In this document: in pieces, positions 34,701 to 46,700 of the stretch
Layout: each line of letters opens with the position of its first letter
Numbering within the stretch: position 1 is the stretch's first letter
From: Trichostrongylus colubriformis
Lineage: Eukaryota; Nematoda; Chromadorea; Rhabditida; Trichostrongylidae
NCBI GenBank assembly: GCA_963978905.1
Contig: OZ022257.1
Coordinates: 21,411,774 to 21,475,773 of the forward strand
DNA: 64,000 nt
Reading direction: 5' to 3'
The notes under the pieces: model-generated
The model's input: the letters and a program-made list of their open reading frames with translations, nothing else
Databases searched by the model: none
What the model was told of the DNA's origin: nothing
Program-made: the position numbers and the translations under genes

Positions 34701-37700
34701 ATGCTTAGTATGTCTGTCTGTGTGTGTGTTTGTCCGTGTGTCCGTCTGTCTGTCACGAAATTCATATCTCGCGTCGCAGCAAAGCTGGGACGCTGAATTT
34801 TACAAGTAATATAGGAGGTTACAAGGAAACCCCAGCGGTGGTGAATCGAAAGTGATAGCAGCTGATAATGGCTGATAAGGACCCTTGGAAGGCATAGGTC
34901 GCCAAATCCGTTCCGCCTTTCGGGTTGATACAAGAGCGCTAACACTCATGGATGTTGTGCGGGATAGGACTGGGACGTTGATAGTGGTTAAGCGGCATTG
35001 ATAACTGTTGATAACATCCGATAAGGGGCGTAAAAAGGCCAGAATCGTCAAATCTGTTTCACTTTTCTCATTGGTCCCGGCGCGCTCATACTCACAGGAG
35101 TTCAGCAGAGTGGGTCAGGGACATTAATGGTGAGTGATCGAAACTGATAATCCTACTATAAATAATTCGCTTAGTAAGTCTGTCTGTGTGTGTTTGTCCG
35201 TGTGTCCGTCTGTCTGTCACAAAATTCATAAATCGCGTCGCAGCAAAGCTGGGACGCTGAATTTTACAAATGATATAGGGGGTTACAAGGAAACTCCAGC
35301 GGTGGTGAACCGAAGGTGATAGCAGCTGATAATGGATGATAAGGACCCTTGAAAGGCATCCTACTATATATAATTCGCTTAGTACTATGTCTGTCTGTGT
35401 GTTTGTCCGTGTGTCCGTCTGTCTGTCACGAAATTCATATCTCGCGTCGCAGCAAAGCTGGGACGCTGTATTTTACAAGTGATATAGGGGGTTACAAGGA
35501 AACCCCAGCGGTGATGAACCGAAAGTGATAGCAGCTGATAATGGCTGATAAGGACCCTTGGAAGTCATCCTACTATATATAATTCGCTTAGTATGTCTGT
35601 CTGTGTGTGTTTGTCCGTGTGTCCGTCTGTCTGTCACGAAATTCATATCTCGCGTCGCAGCAAAGCTAGGACGCTGAATTTTACAAGTGATATAGGGGGT
35701 TACAAGGAAACCCCAGCGGTGGTGAACCGAAAGTGATAGCAGCTGGTAATGGCTGATAAGGACCCTTGCAAGGCATAGGTCGCCAAATCCGTTCCGCCTT
35801 CCGCGCTGATACAAGAGCGCTAACACTCATCGATGTTGTGCGGGATAGGACTGGGACATTGATGGTGGTTAACCTGCATTGATAACGGTTGATAAGATCC
35901 GATAAGGGGCGTAAAAAGGCCAGAATCGTCAAATTTGTTTCACTTTTCTCATTGGTCCCGGCGCGCTCATACTCACAGGAGTTCAGCAGAATGGGCCAGG
36001 GACATTAATGGTGAGTGATCGAAACTGATAATCCTACTATAAATAATTCGCTTAGTAAGTCTGTCTGTGTGTGTTTGTCCGTGTGTCCGTCTGTCTGTCA
36101 CGAAATTCATATCTCGCGTCGCAGCAAAGCTGGGACGCTGAATTTTACAAGTGATATAGGGGGTTACAAGGAAACCCCAGCGGTGGTGAACCGAAAGTGA
36201 TAGCAGCTGGTAATGGCTGATAAGGACCCTTGCAAGGCATAGGTCGCCAAATCCGTTCCGCCTTCCGCGCTGATACAAGAGCGCTAACACTCATCGATGT
36301 TGTGCGGGATAGGACTGGGACATTGATGGTGGTTAACCTGCATTGATAACGGTTGATAACATCCGATAAGGGGCGTAAAAAGGCCAGAATCGTCAAATCT
36401 GTTTCACTTTTCTCATTGGTCCCGGCGCGCTCATACTCACAGGAGTTCAGCAGAGTGGGTCAGGGACATTAATGGTGAGTGATCGAAACTGATAATCCTA
36501 CTATAAATAATTCGCTTAGTAAGTCTGTCTGTGTGTGTGTTTGTCCGTGTGTCCGTCTGTCTGTCACGAAATTCATATCTCGCGTCGCAGCAAAGCTGGG
36601 ACGCTGAATTTTACAAGTGATATAGGGGGTTGCAAGGAAACCCCAGCGGTGGTGAACCGAAAGTGATAGCAGCTGGTAGTGGCTGATAAGGACCCTTGCA
36701 AGGCATAGGTCGCCAAATCCGTTCCGCCTTCCGCGCTGATACAAGAGCGCTAACACTCATCGATGTTGTGCGGGATAGGACTGGGACATTGATGTTGGTT
36801 AACCTGCATTGATAACGGTTGATAAGATCCGATAAGGGGCGTAAAAAGGCCAGAATCGTCAAATCTGTTTCACTTTTCTCATTGGTCCCGGCGCGCTCAT
36901 ACTCACAGGAGTTCAGCAGAGTGGGCCAGGGACATTAATGGTGAGTGATCCAAACTGATAACGGTTGATAAGATTTGATAAGGAGCATGAGAAGGCAAAT
37001 GACGTCAAATTCGTTTCACCTGCGGCGTTGATCCAAGAGCGCTGACACTCATAGTTGTTTGGCGAGTTGGGCCAGGGACATTAATGGTGTGTGATTCAAA
37101 CTGATAACGGTTGATAAGATTTGATGAGTAGCATGAGAAGGAAAATGTCGTCGAGTTCGTCTTCTGCGTTGATCCGAGAGCGCTGACACTCACAAGTGTT
37201 TAGCAGAGTGGTCCAGGGACATTAAGGTGGGTCATCCAAATTGATAGTGGTTGATAAGATTTGGTAAGGAGCATGGGTAGGGAAACGCCACTACGGCCGG
37301 TTCGCTTTTGCGGCTTACAGTGGAATGTTCACATTCGCAGGTATTGTAGGATACGGGGACCCCAATGGTATTGTTGGGTACAGAGGTCCAGAGAAATTGA
37401 TAACGGCTTACGTTGGCTGAAAAGAATCGTTAGGACTCGGATGGGACGCAATCTTTTACATCGCTTGCTACCACTACACGACCGCTTTAGCAAAAGCATC
37501 TGGTGCTCAGTGTTAGGTGAACATATTTTGTTTGTGTTCTGATATCACTGGCCGATCTATCGACCGCTGAACTGCCTAGCGCTCCAAAAAAGGTACGTTT
37601 TTGTTGATCTGCGGCCTACATGATAATTATGATACAAACTATATTTGTAATAGCAAAGCAAGCGTTTCGCTCAGGATCATTTTCTGATGTGGTATTGGCA

Positions 37701-40700
37701 GCAACACTGGGTATCGACCGCCGGACTGTGGAAAATTCCAAGTAGTGAAACATGTTTACGAAAACGATAAGCATTGATAATCGGGATATGGTTCTACCAT
37801 CAATGTGTAGGAATCAGATGCTCAACAAATGGCACTCGAATAAAAAACAATTGATATTTAAACAATCCATACTCCCAATGATGACCAAACCAGCTGCCCG
37901 GCGCACACTACTGCGCGCGATTCATGTCCATGACGTGCAAAATGGGTTCGATGCAAAGCGACTAAAGTATATTGGGACCGAAATGCTTTTCATCACGCCG
38001 TCTTCTCTGCTTCTGTCCAATTCAATAGCTGAGCTGGAAGCAGAGGAAAGGAATTTCCCACTCAATTCCATACACAACTTTTGTCATGCCGATCAAACCC
38101 ATTTGCACAACATCGCCGTGAATGGCGCACATTAGTGTGCGCCGCCAGCTGGTGTGTAACATTTGTCGAAATATGAAGGAAACAATGTGAAAACAGAGAA
38201 CAAAAATTCGCGAGAACTTAAAGCTCAACCCAGTAAATGCTTAGCAAAAGGACGAATTGCTACCAGTCGGCGCAGTCTGGGTGCTGGAAAGCTCTGTGTG
38301 CGCTCCATAAGCACGCAAAAGACCCAAAGCTAAGCAACTGAAATGAATGCATGGCCATCACGACAGAATTTTTCCTTTTATTCCGCTGTGTGAATTACGA
38401 CAAAACCACTTCTGCTGAAAACCGGTGCCTCATTTTACCATACTCGGCCACTGCAAGAAGCGGAGTGGAACTCCTGGGGGAACGTTGAGGATTGGTTTCT
38501 TTCACTGAACTATTTTCAAGTTTGAGATCTATTAGGAGGTGGAAGAGAAGGAGAATGACAGGACCTCCTATCATAGGATACAGATTGAGGGCTGCGGATC
38601 TTCAAGCCTTGACAGCGATGTTTTTTCAAACACCGACCAGTGGAACGTCTCATAGCAAAAAAGCTTCATCAAACCTTCGAATATGTCCAGGTTTCAAAAC
38701 CCCAGCATGGGATTTGCTTTGTTTTTTTAGAATTCAATTATGGATAAGCAGGCATGAGTAGTAAGACGATGTAGTGTAGACCAAAACTAACAAATGCAAA
38801 GTGTCTGAACTTCTAAATAGTGACCACCGTAGCCCAAGGGACCACTGACTCGGGGGTCAGCGAATCGCGTCCCTGATCCGACATCAGCAGCAGCAAAGGA
38901 TATCGACCTCTACATCATTCGGACTTCCGAAAAGTGGGCAACGATAGTATGCAACGGTAAGCGACAGAACTATTGGCGAGCGGTGAGGCTGAATGCTTAG
39001 CTTGTAAACACGGTTCGTAATTCGATATCAGTAGATGTTCGATCGCGAAACTACGTGAATTTTCGACCGTGAAAGATGTGGAGATGCCAGCTAAGCTGGC
39101 GATATTTACTGCGCTTATCACAGTGTGCAATTGTGCAATTTGAACTTCTCAGTTATCCGAGGGCGGTCGAATTTGTCTATTTTTACATTACGCGGTTCTG
39201 CGACTCGCACAATATTGTACAAAAACTCAACTGTCTCATTATAGTAGAATATTTTATATCACGCGATCCTTTCGCGACTCGCACATCATTGTACAGAAGC
39301 TCAACTGGCGCGTTATAGTAGTACACTGCACAGCGAGGAGATGGCGAGTCGCTTTACTCACTGAATACTCTTTGTTTATCTTTTGTACATTTATAAATTC
39401 AGGATCACAGGAATGACTCCTTAAGCCTTATTCGATTCCTGAGCTACTTAATTTGCGGTGGAGAACTTCCGAATGATCCTACATGGAAAGATGCAGCTTT
39501 TCCGCGAAAGACCGGAACAGCGTGTCCAGGTAGAAAAGGTTACATGCTTTGAAGTGTACTCATGATAAGGTGATAATCTTACATGTGCAAATAACTATCA
39601 CGAGGTTTGTGACTACAACTACAGACTACAAAGTGCTTTCCAGGCCTTAAAGGCACCATTAGTGGTAAGGGAAAACTGAGATCTGAAAGTACATGTTCTC
39701 TGAAACAAACCTTCTACTTCAGAAGGGGTCACATGTGGTGAAAATCGCATAGAAAACGCAACTTGGGGTCTTATGGTGGCCCCGTAGCTCGTCATGCCGT
39801 TATGCCGTTTTGTGCCCGGGGGAGTCAACGTGGAGGGGCGGGACAGTAATCGCGGCCGGCTGGTTGAGTCTCTGGCCTGTCTCCAGTCCACTCCGACCAG
39901 TGACGCAGAGAACGAGAGAGAAGGGGGAATTTCGGGTTCCTATTTCTTGTTTTTTCGCCGATTTATGTCGTTCTTTTTCTACTATTATATTTCTGAGCAC
40001 CACTACTTTTATAATCCTCCAATTTATCTAAATCTAAATTGCTAGTAGCGTGTCTTTAAGTCATTCGTGTAAGGGGCGTGAAGCACACTTCTTCTTAACT
40101 CTTCTTCGTTCTATAGTTAAACGAGCGCCGTCACAGGCTCCACGGCAATTGTCATACGGCGCCATTTCTTCCTGCTTTAGGCAACCCTTGCTGAGGCCCC
40201 TATTTCTGTCACCTGCTTTTTGTTGACATCCTTCTATTGCCTCTTTATGGCTTCCTGGTCGCTGGCCCGAGGCCTTGAGCTTTTCATAACTGCGTGCTCA
40301 AACCATCGCATGTTCCCTCCCCATCAGCCTGGAGCAATCTCTTATGTCCTCAATCCTGGCACTATCGAGTCGGGTGCAGCCGCGTGCCTATCTCCTCAAT
40401 TTCCTCATTCTTGCTTTGTGCGACTGCTTTTCGGGGTTCTCATCTAGTTCGGTATCATTGTACTGAATTTCTGCCAGAATTCTCAATACCTCCAGCCGTG
40501 AAAGAACAACCTACAACAGCGCCATATTGTCACATTTCTGGTGGCGCAGTTCCTGATGAAAGGGCGCCCCCGAGATTGTCGTTTTCGACGGGCCCAGTCT
40601 TCCCTGACAGAGTCGTCTTCTACAGTCCATCTTGCCGAAGAATAGGTGTAGAGTGACGAGCGCATTAGCAGAGTGATACTCATCGTATCGTATTAATGCC

Positions 40701-43700
40701 GAAATCAATCGAAATTACCTGGTGCTCGGCGCGTCGGCGCTCGTAGTCTCGTCCACCGGTCAATATCAAACGTTGGAATGTAAGATGCAACTGAATAACT
40801 ACTGCCTTTATGTGTAGGCAGAAACTGTTCAATAGAGTGGACTCATATCTGCACTTTCAAGGCTGCTGGATTCCGTCCCTGTTGCGATGGTGGATTTCCA
40901 ATGAGACGGCATCACGAGATCCTCGATATGCGATGGTCATAAACAGTTACAAAAAAACTCTTGAACGGTTCTTGAAGGCACCAGTAGGGGTAAGGGATAA
41001 CTGAGATCTGGGAGTACATGATCTCTGAAAACGAACCTTCTACTTCAGAGGACTACATATGTGGCGAAAATCGCATTGAGAAAACGCGGCTTGGGATCTG
41101 GTGGCGACCCCGCAGCACGGCATGTCGCTATGCGGTTATGCGGGCGGGGGAGTAGCCGTGGAGGGGCGGGACAACAACCGCGGCAGACTGGTTCAGACTC
41201 TGGCCTGTCTACAGTCCACTCCGGCTAGAAACGCAGAGAAAGAGAGAGAAGGGGGTTTCCCGTCTTCCTATTTCCCGGCTTTTTCATCGTTTTATGTCGT
41301 TCTTCCTCTACTAATATATTGCTGAGCACCTCTACTTTTGTATCCCCCCAATTTGCCATATTTATCCCTACAGGTGTCTTTAAATGCATTTGTTGTGCTA
41401 AAGTGACATTTTAAACTGAAAAGAAAGCGGGTTCCAGTTCTCAACCCTATACCAGTGTGAGTGAAACCAGAGATTTATTTATTTTCATTTATTGAAGACG
41501 TAAACAAAAGTTCACGTAAAGATTGCAACCGTGCCTAAGACTTCAAAAAAGATGCGTTTTCCAACAACATAAAAAAAACAAACAAAATGATATGAAAATA
41601 TAATCATGCAAAGTAGCAATGAACTAAGGTAGGTAGAGGAAGATGAACATTGAAGAAACCGAGGATCGAGATCCGAGATCCCACTGCTGTGTCTACACTT
41701 TGTGACCAGCCTTTTGAATTGAGCCAATGACAATCCGAATACATTTTGCCGAACGATTAATTGAAAAGTGATAGCGTTCTGATAGCAAAACTTTTGCGTC
41801 TGACCTGTGTCCTCGAAACCGGCATGCTTAGTTTGACACTCCCACTCCTAGTATTAGATCTCATAACTTCGAAAAATTTCGAAGAGGTAACATTTACTCT
41901 ACCGGTCAAAATTCTGAAAACCATGATCATGTCGCTAATTATACGCTTTAAAGCCAAACTTTTGAGTCCCAATTGTATACTTCTTTCCTTACCATTTGGG
42001 ATAAATTGGTAATCAACTCCAGTGGAACGCATAACTAGTTTACGAGTGAAGCTGTTTTCAAACTTTCGTGCATTTCAATATCCTTATTTTTATATGGTGA
42101 AAAGACAATAGCTCCGCTCTCGAGTATAGGTCGGGCATATGTCTTATAAGCTTGCAGAAGTACGCGTGAGTCCTTGGTATCCTTTGGATTAGTTCTTGAG
42201 ATGATAGATTTATAATGCATATCGAAATCCAGCTTGTCATTGAAAAGGAAACCGTGGTTTCTAACACTATCAACCTTGATCAACTCTATACCGTTAATGC
42301 GGTATGTTGCTGAGCTGAATTCCGAACGCTTACCAATTTGAAAAAACAAAGTTTTCTCTGGAGCAAGAGGAAATCCCAGAGATTAGACCATTCTTCCATA
42401 TACTGAATAGCAGATTGAAGAGCGGTTATATCTTCTGCATCTCTTATAGTATACATATATTTTAATGTCATCAGCATACATCTGGCATGACACCCCAAAC
42501 CTTGTGAACACCTCAGGCTGATCAAACGTGTATACGAGAAAGAGTAAAGGAGAGAGTACCCCTTCTTGAGGACCCCACTCAAAGCACGAAAAACCGAAGA
42601 GAATTCGTTCCCAATGCAAACCTGGTACTGCCGATCTTCTAGAAAGTTTCAATCAATTGCACAACTCTGAGATGTATGACAGTCGAATAGAGCTTGCCTA
42701 ACAGCTTGTAAAGTGGTACTTTGTCAAACGCCTATGAAAAATCAAAGTATATGACGTGTACTTGCTTTTTGAGCTCAATAGACTTTGTCCAATCATTAAG
42801 AGAGACTAGTGAAGCCGTTTCTCTCGACCTACCGCGCCAGAATCCATGCTGTTTGTGAGAAATCACATGGTTCTGTTTAAGATGTTTCAGTAGATGAGTT
42901 CTGAGTATCTTTTCAAATGCCTTGACAAAGATTGATGTGATGCTCACTAGCCGATAGTTACCTGGATCTGAAGAGGGGGTTTTCTTGGGTATTGGAACAA
43001 TAAAGGCCTTTTTTCCAACGATCTGGGACCTCAGCTCTCATAAAAGATAAATTAGAAAGGTGTTCCAGCGGGTACGCTATTGCTGATAGAATGGCTCTGA
43101 TAAATTTGAGAGGAAGGAAGTCAGGCGCTGAAGACTAAGACCTAGGCCATTTACTTGGCAAATCTACTATTTCGTCTTTATGAAACCACACGGTGGGTTG
43201 CATGACAGGAAAGACGAATGCAGGTCTCTCATACGTATTGGATTGGGTGGCTGAGAATGATTTTTGGAAGAGACTTCCTAGGGGTTCAGCTTTATCTTTA
43301 TTACTGAAAAAGTTCTCTCAATGATGTCAACCAACGTAGGAATTGGCTTTTTATCTTTTATGAGAGAGCTGATGAACGTGTATAGCTTGGAGGAGCTCCT
43401 ACAATCGATAACCTTTTTCTCCAAGTTAGAGGTAAAGAAGGTTAATGAAAATCTCGTACATCTCATCCACTGTTGAAAAGGTACCAAAAGATCCTAGCCA
43501 ATCTATATTGCATAGATGATTTATGATGGTAGCATAATTTGTAGCATAAAAGTCATATTTCTAAGAGATCTGAAGCTAGCTTTGCAAAGTTTAACCGAAA
43601 ATCGAGAGCATCATGATCGCTATTGCCGATGGGTGGTATGACTTTGACATTACATACAAGTCCTTCAACATTGCTAAAAATAAGGTTTAGAAAGGAGTTG

Positions 43701-46700
43701 CCTCTTGTGGGAGAAAAAACGCGTTGTTCGAAATTATGACACCCAAACCTATCAAAAAAAGTTGAGACACAGTGCTCATTTGGATTCCCTTGACCCAATC
43801 AATATCCGCCAAATTGAAGTCACCTAAGACTACGCATGGTCCATCAATAGATGAAAAATCTCTTATGGCCTAGCAAAGTTGCTTTGAATAGCAGTATTAC
43901 AGCCTGGAGTACGATAAACCAGGATAAATCTAACAGTTTTTCCATTGAAAGTGATATCACTGCATGTTTCAGAGATTCTTGAAAAACAAGCTTATGGGAA
44001 TGGGTGTTCTTGGGGAACATGACTACTCCTCCCCCTACTTTGTCTAATGCATCATCTCTATCGCATCTAATGGCATTATAAAAAAAGCTCATAAATCCTA
44101 GAAGTGGAGCGCTCTCATTTTTTGAGGTCAACCAGGACTCAGAAGGACCAGATCATAACGCTTTAGTGCAAGAGCAAAAGAAAGTGAATCAGCATTTTTT
44201 ACTAACGATCGAACCTGGGCTAACAATCCCAAGACTAGTTACTCAGTGGTCCTCTGACAGCTCAGGGGTTTCCCGTCTGCTGAGAAGCATGTTGAGAATT
44301 GGTATCTAAAACAACGGCTTGATCACCCATCTGAGAACAACTGCGTCTACTTAACCACTCTTCACGGCTTTCTTTCTTTCCTCCAGAGTAAGTGAAGGGC
44401 GTATATAAATGCCTTTATGGGAGAAAAAGCGCAAGCGTGAAGCGCGTTCAATTGCTTCTTTTTGAAAACCACTAGTAGGTAAGACTACTTCGAGGAATCT
44501 GGGTCTATGTGGGTTTTTTTCTACCCATGCGGTACACAAAATTCGGAACACACTCAATGCTCAGAAAATCTAACAGTGAATTAGTACAATACAAATCATG
44601 TTTAATGACCTCAAATGCGTTACTCGCATTACTTTCGGGGACACCTGATGTCACAATGGAACGCTTCAGCTCAACAGAATCCCCACTATTAGGATCGCTG
44701 TTCTGGCTCTGAGAAAGAGAGTTATGTGCCTTCTCAGCTAGTAGTTCTTCAATGTTAGACTTAAGAATAAAATTTTCTTCCCTCAGTTTCCTATTTTCTT
44801 CGAAGATTCGATCACTCCTTTTGATGACATCCATTAGCTCCCGCCTTGTGTCGATCAGCACGTCCACTATCACTCGCATGTAGGGTGGCATATCTTGATC
44901 ACATGTTGCACTGCGGAGTTTGTCGACGATATTTCCCTGGGCTTGTGATGACATCTCAACACGGCAACGTTTTACTGGAACAGAAGACGACCGAGAAGGG
45001 GAAGAAATCATGGCGACCAGTTATAGAAAATCTAGGGTCAATAGGCACCCAAAATGATGACCTATCGATTCCCACTCAATGGACGAACAAGAATTTACCG
45101 AAAGCGGTGGCGAAAATTCGCAATAAAAATCTACTTTCGCCCCTCGCCATTGGGATGAACGCCGTCGAATACAGCCGTCCGCAAGAAGTTGTTAGGTAAT
45201 AAAGAACCTGGTGAATAACAGAATGCTAGCACAGAAACAGGCATTATCCGCAGAGCTCAGTTGACGCGGCCACCCACTGTCACGACAGACGCGAGAATGA
45301 AGCCACTGCAACATGTAGGTATGACCCATGCGCTTAAACCAACTTTTACGATGTCAACTTCTAAGAATTTATAATTTTTACTCAGACTTTACTTCTTCAA
45401 GACGCTCGTTTAATGAAAGGCGTCATCATATTTACAGCTTCATTCAGGCTCTTCACGAAAATATTAGGTTGTCCCAAAAGTCTTCCCAAAAAAAAATCAG
45501 TAACTCTTGTTCACTTCGAGGCAGGTCCAGGCGGTTCAGTAATATGGTAGATCGTTCCCTTGAGAGAGCTACATTGCCCGTTGTCGATAGCCACCCAACT
45601 CGCGGTGTCATCTATTATGAGCGGTCTTGCGGCACCAAAACGACGGAAGCTTGCCACTCCATCAGCGCTGCATTGGGCAAGGGATGTGTGAGCTACGTGA
45701 CCGTGCGCCGCTGCTTCATCAGCTTCAGCAACGGCGAGATTGACATGAAAGACAAGCCACGCTTGGGACTGTGCTGGTTCTGGGACGAGGAAGGAATGCT
45801 TTTCCGCGAGGTGCTGGTACAAGTCAATACAGTCACCGCTACCGTATGCACCCACCAGCTCCAGCCGCTCGCCGTCGATGTTCGAGAAAGGTGCCGGAAA
45901 AGACCGCGGTCACCCTTCTTCATGACGACGCCCGCTCCCATTTCGCTCCCATTTCTCGAAAAGTACCCAGGCCAAGTTATAGGAGCTCGGCTGGGATGTG
46001 CTGCCCCACCCACCGTACTCTCCAGACATTGCCCCTTCTGGCTATCACCTTACCCGTCCTCTCGAATCCTTCCTGGCCAAGAGAAAATTCGTTGATTATG
46101 ACTTGCTTGCGAAGGTAATCGCTGACTTCTTCGACTCTCAGAACTCAGAGTTCTGGAAGAAGGGAATCAACAATTTTCCTATAAAGTGGCAGAGGGTTGC
46201 TGGTACAATGGTCAATACTTTGTTGCCTAATTATTATTTGTTGGACGAAAAAATAAAAAGTGATGATCGAAAAAAATATGACAAGACTTTTGGGAGAACC
46301 TAATATTTGGTAAACTGGCATGTAGTTGCACTCCGTTCCTTTTTTCAAGCATTAGGAATCTTCAGAATATCATATATCTTGTTCAGGAGGATGTACCAGT
46401 GCTAGCAACAATCACGAAAGTCGGCTCGGAATCCTTGAAGCGATGCTTCAAGAAAACGGAAAGATTCTGTATGCTCCTAACGTTGATGTCGTCCGTGAAG
46501 TTATCTCGAAAGTAAATTCTCACAGCTCTTTATACCAAAAATGTTTTCAGTAAGAGCTGCTCAACTACAGGCACTTCCTTCTTTTTTGTGTGCTGCTGTT
46601 TTCTTGATCTTTTAGGCTACTGAGTCATTAGCATCCCTCTCAAAACTGAAAGAGCTGGCCGTGATAGTTTCTCGGACCTTATCAGAAAGTGACGAGGACT

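Larger units (their letters stand above)
34687..38152 (+). mobile_element. Composite Helitron array 2 (six 5' ends, one 3' end)
   Basis: 5' termini TCCTACTATA at 34687, 35149, 35359, 35567, 36031 and 36495 (within a few bases), all after an A. A single 3' end GCCGCCAGCTGG finishes at 38152 before T. Early units are cut to about 206-212 bp, and later ones are about 465 bp. They are nearly identical to each other, so the duplication is recent. The final unit runs into TGATAA-type repeats, the GGTATTGTAGGATA segment (37338), a unique tail and the 3' inverted module (37890-38152). No Rep/helicase coding. Intron 7. Confidence 0.75.

Noticed and set aside
34607..36862. Repeated minus-strand frames of 83-117 codons (LISHYQLLSLSVHHRWG type)
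   Set aside because: They repeat because the Helitron units repeat; frame openness is a by-product of the TGATAA-rich sequence, not a protein family.
40220..40708. Overlapping frames of 65-120 codons on both strands
   Set aside because: No consistent frame, domain or splice context; a resemblance to retrotransposon C-termini was too weak.
45328..46095. 255-codon plus-strand frame, the longest in the window
   Set aside because: It begins outside and runs through the mariner at 45464-46303 in a frame that does not give transposase motifs throughout; a chance frame in a decayed element.
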